NCBI GenBank assembly: GCA_964588495.1
Contig: CAZPPS010000001.1
Span: forward strand, 124,001 to 188,000
DNA length: 64,000 bases
From: CAVPKN01 sp964588495
Lineage (GTDB): Bacteria > Chlamydiota > Chlamydiia > Chlamydiales > JAAKFR01
Direction of reading: 5' to 3'
Shown here: positions 24,762 through 34,198 of the stretch, piece after piece
Layout of the letters: each line of letters begins with the position of its first letter
Numbering within the stretch: position 1 is the first letter of the stretch
Notes under the pieces: generated by a model
Database searches by the model: none
Seen by the model: only the letters and a program-made list of their open reading frames with translations
Told to the model about the DNA's origin: nothing
Translations under genes and position numbers: made by a program

Positions 24762-27700
24762 GAAATCGTGCATTTTTCCTTTTCGATTTCTTTTGCAAAG
24801 CCGCTACATGCCATTGCCTGTTTCTTATAAGCAGCAGCTTGCTGTTCTTGGCCTGGAATTTTGAGAAGGATATCGGCAAGGTAGTCATAGGTATAGCCAA
24901 CCTCAGGGTGATCTTTCCCCCAAAAGGAAAGATTTCCCTCTAACAGTTCTAGACAAGTCTGGGCAGCTTCCTCGTAACGTTGCTTTGCAATGGAGATCCG
25001 AATTAACCCTTTCAGGCACGTTAAAATATTTGGATTGCTCGACGCTTCCCCATAAAAATTGCGATAAATGGTGTAGGCTTGATTATAATCGAGTTGGGAA
25101 GCCTCATATTTTTCCAAAGAAAAATAGCAAAGAGCACTTTCTACCAAGGCTCCTGCAAGCTCGTGTTGTGCCTTAAAGCTCCGAAGGATTTCAACCGATT
25201 TTTCGGCAAAGCCTAGAGCTTCTGCGTATTCTTTCTTAAGTCGATAGAACGCCGATTTCAACATCAGCGCTTTTGCGATACTTGGGTGATTGTCGCTGCC
25301 GTAACGCGTTTGATAAATTTCTAAGGCCTGATTACAAGTCTTGAGCCCCTCTTGTTTTTCATTCAGGCGACTGTGGCAATCCGCAATAAAAAGATACGTA
25401 TCAGCGAGTTTGACGCAGTTTTGTTGATTGCCATAAATATTGATAAAGGCCGTGAGAGCCTGTGCTCCATAGTCTTTAGCTTCCTGGTAATGTTTAAGCC
25501 AAATACAGGTAGAACCGAGGTGAAGAAATAGATCCCCAATTTTTGGATGCGGACTTTTTGAATGGGGATCGACGATGCGGAATAAGCTGAGCGCATGCTG
25601 GAATTTAAGTAACGCCTCTTCGTGCTGATTAATGTTCACACAAGCTATTCCTAAAGAATAAGCTGCCACAGCCAGATCTAACGGGGGGTTTGAGTGTTTT
25701 TTTAATCGGCACTGATAGGCTAATTCTGCAAACTTATACTGGTTATGAGGTTGCTGGCTTAAACCCCAAATTTCGCTCATCAGCAAAGCTAAATCCCCTC
25801 TTTGGAAATCATTCAAATGGGTGCATAAAAGGTTGTCCCAGAGTTTAGTCGCATGAATCAGCCATTTTCGTGCAGGGTCCCAGGTTCCGATGTTATTTTC
25901 ATCATAATCAGATTGCTTTAAGCAAAAAGAAACGGCACTTAAAAATATCTCTTTATCTTCAATCAACGTTTGCAGAACTTCGTACAATTTCCGGTGCATG
26001 AAAAAATGGCGCGCTTGCCAGTTGTGTCTGATAAAACCATATTTTTGCAGAGTGATCAAAATAGTCTTTACCTGACTGTCAACTAAATCTATGTCATATT
26101 TCTCCTGAATCAACCAATTTTTTAACCAAAGTTCCGGAATCTCAGTAGGATCGAGAAAAGCACTGATTTGCAACCAACGGTAGGCTAGAGAATCGTTCTC
26201 TTTTAAATGTTGGAGTCCAGACAAAGTGATGGTGAGAAAAGGGTCCTCTAATTTCCACGTAGCAGATAGCTTGTCAATTTTGTCTAGGTAATCTCTGATA
26301 GAGATTTGACACTCTTTGATTAAAAAAGCCCCTTGGTGAAGGGCTAAAGGGTTGCCCTTCACATAATTGACAAGATTGAGCTGATCTTCTTCTGATCCCT
26401 CCAAGTGGTTGATAAACTGCATACCTTCACCTTCTGAAAAAGGCTCGAGTTGTAAAGTATCTGAAGCCTCTAAGAGAGGATTTTGAGAGGTGATGAGGAT
26501 ATATCCCCCTTGTGTGGGCAATGTACAGAGAGACTCCAGATTATCAACAATTAAAAGCCAAGGGACCTGCAGATTTTGCAAATGATCGTGGACAAGTTTT
26601 TGCACAAAATCAAAAGAGACTCTCTCTTCAAGTGGCAAGCCCAAGGTTTGAGCCAATTTTAAATAGGAAAGCAATTGCTGCTGCTCAGTCTCCCCTTCAA
26701 TCCATTGGATCAATGAAAAATGTTTGCGCAAAAGATAAGCAGCCTGTCTTGCCATTTCACTTTTGCCCGACCCACTCTCTCCTTGTAGCAGTAGAATGCG
26801 TGTCGGTGCCGTCGCTTGGTATTCTATAGGGGGCATCAGCCTTTTTTGTAATTCTTCCAAAAGGGCTTCTCTGCCAATAAAATCTTGAACGGGACTTGGA
26901 TAATCGAAATAGACATTCTTTCTCAGTAAGATCCCTTCTTCATAGATCTCTTTTTGCAAATTAAACCAAGAGCCCATTAGATTCGAAATTTCACGAGCAA
27001 CAGACTCAGGAATCTTTTCCTTGTCGGCACGGTTAAATTCTCCATTCCGGTACAAGAGATACATTCTTGCTTCTTCATTAAAGGCTTCGATCGTCAACAT
27101 GAGAGTTTCGATAAACCTTGCCTGTTGGCTGGGCGTCAGCGCTTCCCAATAGATAATCACCTCATCCTGCGCAAGAGCTAAACGTGTATCTCTAAGGTCT
27201 TTAAGCCAAAATTTTGAGATGCCAATCTCCTCTTTAGTATTAATCACAGGATTTGTGCTGGTTTCATCATCCTTTTGCCTTGCAAATTGAAATCCATAGC
27301 CTGGATCAATTTTTACAGCGCGCGCTCCTACAATTTCCCCCATATCATTTTTGATCCAGCAAATACCGGCATTTTTTCCATCCCCTCCCAAAACATCGAC
27401 ATCGGCAAACGCCCTGCCGTTTGCAAAAAGCTCGATATCTCCGTGAAGGGGGACACATTTTCCTTCAGGAGAAATCAAATGTTCAGGAGGGCGGTGGTAA
27501 TGGATCAAAAAGGGCACATAACCCCATTTTTTCCCCTGCTCATCGATTGTTTCGGCATACGCAAAATCTTTATAATCATCCACCCACGCAGACATGATCC
27601 TTAAAGACTGTTTGATCCCAAATTCTTTGTGTAGATAAAGCTCTGCACGTTTATTTGTGAATGGATCGAAGATATCCTGTTTCGAAAGGGCAATTTCGGG

Positions 27701-28012
27701 CGTCAGATAGGCGCCGCGGGCTGCAACTTCATAACAACACCCGATGATATATTCTCTGATAGCGTCCAAATTGATATCTGCTTCATAACGGTAGATATCG
27801 TTTTCAATGTCGCGCAAATACCCCGTCACATTGCCAATCTTGCCGATCCATTTGCAGCCCGATAGCTCGTAAATTGTACCCACGGCACTTCCAAATTTTT
27901 TTGTCTCAATCGCCTTAAATCTTTGGCCTTGGGATTTTGCCTCCCCCAGATAGATTGGTTTTGCTTGCAAGAATTCTTGTGGAACAATCTTTGTAGTCGG
28001 AAAACTCATCAT
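24758..28012 (-). CDS. Kinase-like / NB-ARC / TPR protein with C-terminal CaaX box
   Basis: A 1084-residue multidomain protein. Residues 30-245 look like a lipid- or HipA-type kinase fold: CKWIGKIG (Lys 58), LGGDGKNAG (Asp 211, Asn 214) and VKIDPGYGF (Asp 236). Residues 380-700 are an NB-ARC ATPase: Walker A GESGSGKSE near 410, Walker B WLLIVDNLE near 487, and GNPLAL. Residues about 780-1070 are tetratricopeptide repeats. NB-ARC/TPR is a STAND architecture of signalling proteins. The C-terminus EIEKEKCTIS ends in a CaaX motif (farnesyl-type, X = Ser), suggesting host prenylation. Kinase and prenylation are inference; NB-ARC and TPR are clear. Confidence 0.85.
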   Translation of the reverse strand: MMSFPTTKIVPQEFLQAKPIYLGEAKSQGQRFKAIETKKFGSAVGTIYELSGCKWIGKIGNVTGYLRDIENDIYRYEADINLDAIREYIIGCCYEVAARGAYLTPEIALSKQDIFDPFTNKRAELYLHKEFGIKQSLRIMSAWVDDYKDFAYAETIDEQGKKWGYVPFLIHYHRPPEHLISPEGKCVPLHGDIELFANGRAFADVDVLGGDGKNAGICWIKNDMGEIVGARAVKIDPGYGFQFARQKDDETSTNPVINTKEEIGISKFWLKDLRDTRLALAQDEVIIYWEALTPSQQARFIETLMLTIEAFNEEARMYLLYRNGEFNRADKEKIPESVAREISNLMGSWFNLQKEIYEEGILLRKNVYFDYPSPVQDFIGREALLEELQKRLMPPIEYQATAPTRILLLQGESGSGKSEMARQAAYLLRKHFSLIQWIEGETEQQQLLSYLKLAQTLGLPLEERVSFDFVQKLVHDHLQNLQVPWLLIVDNLESLCTLPTQGGYILITSQNPLLEASDTLQLEPFSEGEGMQFINHLEGSEEDQLNLVNYVKGNPLALHQGAFLIKECQISIRDYLDKIDKLSATWKLEDPFLTITLSGLQHLKENDSLAYRWLQISAFLDPTEIPELWLKNWLIQEKYDIDLVDSQVKTILITLQKYGFIRHNWQARHFFMHRKLYEVLQTLIEDKEIFLSAVSFCLKQSDYDENNIGTWDPARKWLIHATKLWDNLLCTHLNDFQRGDLALLMSEIWGLSQQPHNQYKFAELAYQCRLKKHSNPPLDLAVAAYSLGIACVNINQHEEALLKFQHALSLFRIVDPHSKSPHPKIGDLFLHLGSTCIWLKHYQEAKDYGAQALTAFINIYGNQQNCVKLADTYLFIADCHSRLNEKQEGLKTCNQALEIYQTRYGSDNHPSIAKALMLKSAFYRLKKEYAEALGFAEKSVEILRSFKAQHELAGALVESALCYFSLEKYEASQLDYNQAYTIYRNFYGEASSNPNILTCLKGLIRISIAKQRYEEAAQTCLELLEGNLSFWGKDHPEVGYTYDYLADILLKIPGQEQQAAAYKKQAMACSGFAKEIEKEKCTIS

Positions 28013-28069
28013 AAAATACCTTTATCATCGAACACGTAAAACAAATGTGGACTTGTACCCGACCAATGG

Positions 28070-31000
28070 TCACGAAATCACACAGTTTTCTTCTTCTTCT
28101 TCTTCTTCTTTTTTCTTTGGCAGATTAAAGAGGGTGATCCCTGCCTGTCCCATTTGAAATTTCGTCTCTTCATCGATTTGAATTTCACGCCCCTCTTTTT
28201 GGGTTGGCATAACTCTTGGCTCCTCTTTTCTTTTCTCAAATTCAGAGCCTTGCTTGAATTGAAATGGAACTCCTTCGCCAACCTGAATTTCGTAGCCTTT
28301 TTTTATGAGTTGGTACAATAAATCAACGCGCGCTTCAAAATTGAAGTGTCCCTTTTTAAACATGTGCACCTTAAGTGTATTTCTCCACTCATCCCCTTTC
28401 TGATAGAACTTCGTCTTGCTAAAATCGATTCCATGATGGATTAACATATCAAGAAAGGTTGTGGCAATATCATCTCTTGTGGAAAAGGAGATCAAATTAT
28501 CAATGAGTGTTGACAGATCATCTACAAAATCCAGAAAATAAATGAGAAGTGTCCGCGCTTCATTGATACGTCCATATCTACAGGCGAGGATGAGGGCAAG
28601 ATGAATAGACGTTTTGTGTTCTATTGCTCTGAGCTTGATTAAAAATGCATGAACTTCAGCTGTGATCCCAGGCGTATCATGGAGGCTTGCAAGCCACAAA
28701 AGTGCATAACTATCGATTGTTTTAGGCATGAGAGCTTCCAGAGTTTTTGAAGGCTTTGGAGGGAGGCTTGTTGATTGCGCTTTTGCTAATTTAAGCTCTT
28801 CCAAATACAAGCAATCCATGACGAGTGCTTTTTTACGCACGTGTGCCGGCGCACGCAAACTCTCAAGCTCAAAATTGTATTCTCGCCTTGCAGGGTTAGA
28901 GACACCGCCAATCCCCTCTTTGATATATGCGCTCGGTTTTTTCAATAACCAGTCGGATAAATCTTGTTTTAGATCCATTCCCGCCAGCGCCAACTTTCGT
29001 TTGGCCCAGCTGAGACAATTAAAAGGGGCGGCAAGTTCAACCCACCCGCCATTTTTCAATTCCAGAGCGAATCGTTGTGTGTATTTTTGAAAATCCAGGT
29101 TGCCTTCTCTTGGATTATTACTTTCAATCCACACCCGATTGGATTTATCCCTTAATAAGACGCTTTGGTAAGGGGGTTTTGCAGACTTTTTTGCAGGTAA
29201 TTCGTTTAGAATTTCCCGGATTTCCAGCTCAACTTCTTTGTTTTTAACAACATATTCTTTGTCAATCTCAGAAGTATCTGCTTTTTTTATGCCGAATTTT
29301 GTTTCAAACATTAACATCTCATGAAATAGCTCATCATTTTGATCTAAATCCCAGATGAAGGGATCCATTGTAGAAAGCTCACAGTGAAGGATTCCTTGAA
29401 TCATCTCTTCATACGAATCAAAGGTCTTAATAATTTTCAAATGCGATAATGGTGAGGTTGAATGAAGAAATGCATTAGGAATGGATAACCATGAATCGAT
29501 GCCGTCTGCGCAGAAAAAAACGGCACGTTCGCCCATTTCTTGCCTTGCAATCTCCTCTTTGATCTTCAGGATCATCCTCTCCACTTTTGTCCGATTCATG
29601 GATCGGGTGATCGTTTTTTCAGAGTAGAGAGGTTCTACCCCCTCTTTAAGCCTGACAGTTCCCCCATCTTTTGCTATTAAATCGGTAAAGCATGAATAGT
29701 AGGCCCCATCGATAACACCTTCGATCATGATCCCGGCATGTCCATACCAGGTTTTGACATTCGTACATTGATATCTACCGGTGTTAATTAAAGTGACGGC
29801 CCAAGTTTCACTATTGATGGCTGTTTTTTGATCGAATTGACTGTAAAGGGTGAGAGGCTTCAAATAAATGGATTTAGGATTTTCTAAAGACCCATCTTCT
29901 TTATCCACGACTTTTAAAATTTCGCTATTTTTTAAAATCTCCAATTGATCGTCAGAAAAAGTGGAATCTAATTTCACTGTTTCGGATGGAAAATACCCTA
30001 AATGTCCGGGACCTAAGCTCTCCATCACTCTATCTTTGACATAGAAAAGTCCCATGCGTTCAAAACTTAAAAGCTTTGTTTTCTGTGTTTTGTGATTACA
30101 GAGCTGCCAAATTAAGTTTTGAGGTAGATGCGTTTTTGAATTTGAAAAAGGTTGGACAGTAAGGTAATGACCACCTAAATCCACGATAACAATACAATCT
30201 TTTAAGATGTCAACACGTTCCAAACCACTCTTTTCACCATGCCAACTGAAACCAACTTTATAATGATCTTCAACTCGCTGGGCTGTAAAGGCAACGATAG
30301 GGATTGGAAACAGATCTGCTAGCCAATAATCCCGGGAAAATGACTGTGAGGCAGCAATGGCTTTGAGCTCGTCAGGCATGCTTGCGTAGAGTGATGCCAT
30401 TTGATTTTCCAAAAAACAAACGGGGGCGTCTTGGGCCTCAATCGCCTGTACTTTTCGAGTTTGCGTTTCGTAACTTTTTAAGTAGGCCCGATAAAAAGAC
30501 TGGGCATCACATTTAACACCCCTTAATTCACATTTATATTTTTTAAAATGTAGAGAGACTGCATTCACTTTGGCAACCATTTCTTCAGAAATCACAGCTT
30601 CTGGATTTAGCCACAAATAGCGAGCAATCTCTTTAGCAGTCATTTTACCAGCTTTTCCTTCAGCTTGAGGAACCAGGTCTGACGGATAGTCATCGTCTAC
30701 GAGCGAAGAGCCCTTTAAAAGCTTAATCTCATAGTCTTCCCAAATCCATTTGTGTAGAAGAGGGGCAAAGTTTACCACGTCCTTAGAGATGATCGGTTCG
30801 CAGTTTGTAAGGAAATGGATACACTGCTCCAAGCTGACAGATGACGGGCGTGGGATGGGCCCCTGGATCTGCGTGCCATCCTCGTTTATGAGCAAATAGT
30901 CGAGATTATCTCCGTTTCTTAAGAGCGAAACAACAGCGCCCGCAACTGTCCACCGATGAATCGTCGGCAAAACGCGCGCAGTCTCATCGTTCACTGACGG

Positions 31001-31081
31001 CAAATCAACAGGCTGGATCTCATGTGTTTGAGGATAGACCGGAACTATAGAAGATGCGGTATTTATTTTCTGAATCGCCAT
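28070..31081 (-). CDS. Large effector-like protein, HAG / NC-x-SW family, member 2, with CaaX box CVIS
   Basis: A 1003-residue paralogue, closest to the next gene upstream (31168-34149). The N-terminal W module (HRWTVAGAVVSLL, GPIPRPSSVSLEQCIHFL) is followed by an inserted helical region (about 140-260), then TWYGHAGIMIEGVIDGAYYS with His 448, WIESNNPREG, and NCLSWAKRKL with Cys 689. The LLWLASLHDTPGIT helical domain follows. The C-terminus is a glutamate run then ENCVIS, a textbook CaaX box. The Glu run is coded by eight TTC (GAA) triplets, a microsatellite (28087-28111). Its own promoter is at 31114-31142. Permuted-papain-like chemistry is a hypothesis. Confidence 0.87.
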   Translation of the reverse strand: MAIQKINTASSIVPVYPQTHEIQPVDLPSVNDETARVLPTIHRWTVAGAVVSLLRNGDNLDYLLINEDGTQIQGPIPRPSSVSLEQCIHFLTNCEPIISKDVVNFAPLLHKWIWEDYEIKLLKGSSLVDDDYPSDLVPQAEGKAGKMTAKEIARYLWLNPEAVISEEMVAKVNAVSLHFKKYKCELRGVKCDAQSFYRAYLKSYETQTRKVQAIEAQDAPVCFLENQMASLYASMPDELKAIAASQSFSRDYWLADLFPIPIVAFTAQRVEDHYKVGFSWHGEKSGLERVDILKDCIVIVDLGGHYLTVQPFSNSKTHLPQNLIWQLCNHKTQKTKLLSFERMGLFYVKDRVMESLGPGHLGYFPSETVKLDSTFSDDQLEILKNSEILKVVDKEDGSLENPKSIYLKPLTLYSQFDQKTAINSETWAVTLINTGRYQCTNVKTWYGHAGIMIEGVIDGAYYSCFTDLIAKDGGTVRLKEGVEPLYSEKTITRSMNRTKVERMILKIKEEIARQEMGERAVFFCADGIDSWLSIPNAFLHSTSPLSHLKIIKTFDSYEEMIQGILHCELSTMDPFIWDLDQNDELFHEMLMFETKFGIKKADTSEIDKEYVVKNKEVELEIREILNELPAKKSAKPPYQSVLLRDKSNRVWIESNNPREGNLDFQKYTQRFALELKNGGWVELAAPFNCLSWAKRKLALAGMDLKQDLSDWLLKKPSAYIKEGIGGVSNPARREYNFELESLRAPAHVRKKALVMDCLYLEELKLAKAQSTSLPPKPSKTLEALMPKTIDSYALLWLASLHDTPGITAEVHAFLIKLRAIEHKTSIHLALILACRYGRINEARTLLIYFLDFVDDLSTLIDNLISFSTRDDIATTFLDMLIHHGIDFSKTKFYQKGDEWRNTLKVHMFKKGHFNFEARVDLLYQLIKKGYEIQVGEGVPFQFKQGSEFEKRKEEPRVMPTQKEGREIQIDEETKFQMGQAGITLFNLPKKKEEEEEEENCVIS

Positions 31082-31113
31082 TTCAAAACTTAAAAAACCA
31101 GTTTAAGTTAAAA

Positions 31114-31142
31114 AATTTAGGTGATGCAGAATAGTTTGTCAA
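31114..31142 (-). promoter_or_regulatory. Promoter of the 28070-31081 gene
   Basis: On the minus strand, TTGACA (31137-31142), 17 bases, then TAAATT (31114-31119), about 33 bases before the ATG. The same boxes with the same 17-base spacer precede the paralogue at 34163-34191, with flanking sequence also conserved. Confidence 0.65.
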
Positions 31143-31167
31143 GAAATCATCAAGCCAAAGATTTTAT

Positions 31168-34149
31168 CTATGAAATCACACAAGTGTCATTTTTTTTCTT
31201 GGACGGCCCGGAAAGACCGAGAGTGAATCCAGATTGCTCCATATAATATCCCCTCTCATTATCGGCCTGAAACGCGCCCCCTTTTTTTGTGGATTTTAAA
31301 GGCCTGCTCTCCTCTTTGTGCAATGTCAGAGTCTCTTGTCTGAGAAAGACTTGCTCGAATGCTCCCTCTTTAAGCTCAATTTTATGCCCTTTTTTCAAGA
31401 GTTGATACAATAAATCAATGCGCGCTGCAAAATTGAAATGCCCCTTTGATAACATCAGTTCCTTACGCTTATTTCGCCATTCATCTTCTTTTTGATAGTA
31501 GCATGTCTTACTAAAATCGATTCCCAGATGAATTAACATATCAAGAAAAGCTGTAGCGATATCATCTTCTGTAGAATAGTCGATCAAATGATCAATGAAC
31601 TGTGGCAGATCTTCTACCATATCCTGAAAATAAATGAGAAGCGTGCGTGCTTCGTTAATGCGTCCATGTTTACAGGCAAGTAGGAGAGCCACAAGAATGG
31701 ACGTTTTGTGATTATTTTTCCTGAGATTGATCAAAAATGCCCGCACTTCTGCAGTGATTCCCGCCGTTCCATGAAGGCTTGCGACCCATAAAAGGGTATA
31801 GCCATCGATTTTTTCAGGGAGAAGAGACTCAAGCGTTTTTAAACGCTTTGGAAGGATTTTTGCCGATTGTGCCCTTGCAGTTCTTAGCCCGTCCAAATAC
31901 AAGCAATCCAGGGTGAGTGCTTTTTTACGCACTTCCGGCGGCGCACGTAAGCTCTCAAATTCAAAGTGGCACTCCTCTCTTGCAGAGTTAGACGTTCCTT
32001 TTGTTTCCTCGTTAATAGCATCACTTGGCTTTCTCAATAACCAGTTAGAGAGATCTCTTTTGACATCCATTCCTGCAAATGCCAATTTTCTTAAAGCCCA
32101 ACTGAGACAATTAAAGGGAGCTGCAACTTCTGCCCACCCACCATTTTTCATTTCGCAAGCAAACCGCAGTCCATATTTTTGAAAATCCAGATAACCTTCT
32201 TGTGGATGATTACTTTCAATCCATATCTCTTTTGCTTGATTCTTTAATAAGACACTTTGGAAAGGTCGTTTTGCGCACTTCTTTTTAGGTGATTCCTTGA
32301 GAATCGACTGGATTTCAAGTTCCACTGCCTGATGTTTCAGCAAACATTTTTGGTCAAACTGGAAAATATCCTCCTTTTCTACCCAGAATTTTGTCTCCCA
32401 AAGAAACATTTCAAGAAATAGATCAACATCTTGATCTAAATCCCAGATGAATGGATCGAACGTGCAAGGGTCGCAGTTAAGAGTACTCTGAATCATCTCT
32501 TCGTAAGACTCAAAGGTCTTGATGATTTTCAGATGTGATAAAGGAGAAGCATTAAGAAAAGAATGAGGAACTGCAGACCAAGAATCCATCCCTTCGATAC
32601 AGAAAAAAACAGAACGCTCACCTTGTTTTTGCTGCTCAATCTCCTCATCGATTTTTAGGAGCATTCTGTCTAATTTTGTCCAATGTATTGAATGTGTAAT
32701 CGTCTTGTCAATATAGTGAGGATCTATGTCTTCTCTCAACCTGACAGTTCCTCCATTTTTCTCGATTAAATCTGTAAAACACGAATAATAGGCCCCATCG
32801 ATAACACCTTCGATCATGATCCCTGCATGTTCATGCCACGTTTTAAGATCCGTACTCTGAAACTTACTTGTGTTAATTAAGGTGACAGCCCAGATTTCAT
32901 GGCTGATGGCCGTTTTTTGATCCATTTTACTATTAAGCGTGAACGGCTTCAAATAAATGAACTTGGGATTTTCTAAAGAGCCATCTTCTTTATCCACGAT
33001 TTTTTCGATTTCGCAATTTTTAAAATAGTTCAATAGGTTGTCAGAAAAAACAGAATCCCATTGCACAGTTCCTAGACTTGCCATTTCTCTATCTTTGACA
33101 TAGTAAAGACCTAGCTGTTCAAAACTTAAACGCGATGTTTTTTGTGTTTTTTGATGAAAGAACTGCCAAATGAGGTCATCTTCTGAAGTTTCGGGTTGAC
33201 GCGTGTTTGAATCTGAAAAAGCTTGGATCGTCAGATAATGACCCTCCAAATCCACAATAACGATACCATTTTTAAGTAGATCAAGGTTTTCTGAATCAAC
33301 ATCTTTTTCAAACCGACTGCATTCAATCTCATAGTGATCTTCATTTTTTTTCAGCGTAAATGCAAGGATTGGAATTGGAAATATAACTGCAAGCCAATAG
33401 CCCCAAGCGTACGTTTGTTCAGAAGCCCTAGCTTTGATCTCGGCAGGCATCCTTGCATAGTGCTGCGCAATTTGATTTTCCAAAAAAGAAACGGGCGCGT
33501 CTTGGCTCTCGATAGCGTCCAACTTTTGAGGTAGCATTTGGTAGCTTTTTAAGTAGGCACGACAAAATGAATTTGAATCGAATTTAACACCCCTTAATTC
33601 ATAGCCCTCTTGTTTTAGGTGTAGAGAAATTGCATTCACTTTTGCAACCATCTCTTCAGAAATCACAGCTTCTGGATTCAACCACAAATGCCGGGCGATC
33701 TCTTTACCATTCAGTTGACCGGCTTTTGCTTTAGCAAAAGGTATCCTGTCAGATGGATTGTCATCCGATTTGGGCAAACCGCCCTTTAAAAGCTTAATCT
33801 CATAGTCTTGCCAAATCCAGGAGTGTAAAATAGGGACAAAGCTGACCGATTCCTGATTGATTAGAGGCTCGCAGGACTTTAGGAAGTTGATGTACTCTTC
33901 CAAGCTTGCGATTACCGGGCGGGGGATCGGTTTCTGGATCTGCTGGCTGTATTCTTTTATCAGTAAATACTCAAGATTATCACCATTTTTCAAGAGTAAA
34001 ACGACAGCATCCCCAACTTTCCAGCCGTGAATTGGAGGCAAATCGTTCACAGTTTCATCGGTCACTACCGGCAAACTGGCCGATTCAACAACATCGTTTT
34101 GATGATAGACAGGAGGTACGTATGTGGAACCTAATTTCTGAATCGCCAT
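31168..34149 (-). CDS. Large effector-like protein, HAG / NC-x-SW family, member 3, with CaaX box CVIS
   Basis: A 993-residue tandem duplicate of member 2, similar from end to end including promoter and C-terminus. It has the W module (GWKVGDAVVLLL), TWHEHAGIMIEGVIDG with His 441 (here E in place of the Gly before His), WIESNHPQEG and NCLSWALRKL with Cys 681, then LLWVASLHGTAGIT. It ends KKKNDTCVIS, a CaaX box with a basic patch upstream, as in Ras-type proteins. The sequence upstream of the ATG repeats that of member 2. Large size and lack of a signal peptide fit a type III effector; this is inferred. Confidence 0.87.
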   Translation of the reverse strand: MAIQKLGSTYVPPVYHQNDVVESASLPVVTDETVNDLPPIHGWKVGDAVVLLLKNGDNLEYLLIKEYSQQIQKPIPRPVIASLEEYINFLKSCEPLINQESVSFVPILHSWIWQDYEIKLLKGGLPKSDDNPSDRIPFAKAKAGQLNGKEIARHLWLNPEAVISEEMVAKVNAISLHLKQEGYELRGVKFDSNSFCRAYLKSYQMLPQKLDAIESQDAPVSFLENQIAQHYARMPAEIKARASEQTYAWGYWLAVIFPIPILAFTLKKNEDHYEIECSRFEKDVDSENLDLLKNGIVIVDLEGHYLTIQAFSDSNTRQPETSEDDLIWQFFHQKTQKTSRLSFEQLGLYYVKDREMASLGTVQWDSVFSDNLLNYFKNCEIEKIVDKEDGSLENPKFIYLKPFTLNSKMDQKTAISHEIWAVTLINTSKFQSTDLKTWHEHAGIMIEGVIDGAYYSCFTDLIEKNGGTVRLREDIDPHYIDKTITHSIHWTKLDRMLLKIDEEIEQQKQGERSVFFCIEGMDSWSAVPHSFLNASPLSHLKIIKTFESYEEMIQSTLNCDPCTFDPFIWDLDQDVDLFLEMFLWETKFWVEKEDIFQFDQKCLLKHQAVELEIQSILKESPKKKCAKRPFQSVLLKNQAKEIWIESNHPQEGYLDFQKYGLRFACEMKNGGWAEVAAPFNCLSWALRKLAFAGMDVKRDLSNWLLRKPSDAINEETKGTSNSAREECHFEFESLRAPPEVRKKALTLDCLYLDGLRTARAQSAKILPKRLKTLESLLPEKIDGYTLLWVASLHGTAGITAEVRAFLINLRKNNHKTSILVALLLACKHGRINEARTLLIYFQDMVEDLPQFIDHLIDYSTEDDIATAFLDMLIHLGIDFSKTCYYQKEDEWRNKRKELMLSKGHFNFAARIDLLYQLLKKGHKIELKEGAFEQVFLRQETLTLHKEESRPLKSTKKGGAFQADNERGYYMEQSGFTLGLSGPSKKKNDTCVIS

Positions 34150-34162
34150 TTTAAAATTAAAA

Positions 34163-34191
34163 AATTTAGGTTATATAGAGTAATTTGTCAA
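34163..34191 (-). promoter_or_regulatory. Promoter of the 31168-34149 gene
   Basis: TTGACA (34186-34191 on the minus strand), 17-base spacer, TAAATT (34163-34168). It lies in the 49-bp gap after the WD40 gene's stop codon and shows that this gene is transcribed on its own. Confidence 0.65.
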
Positions 34192-34198
34192 GAAAACA

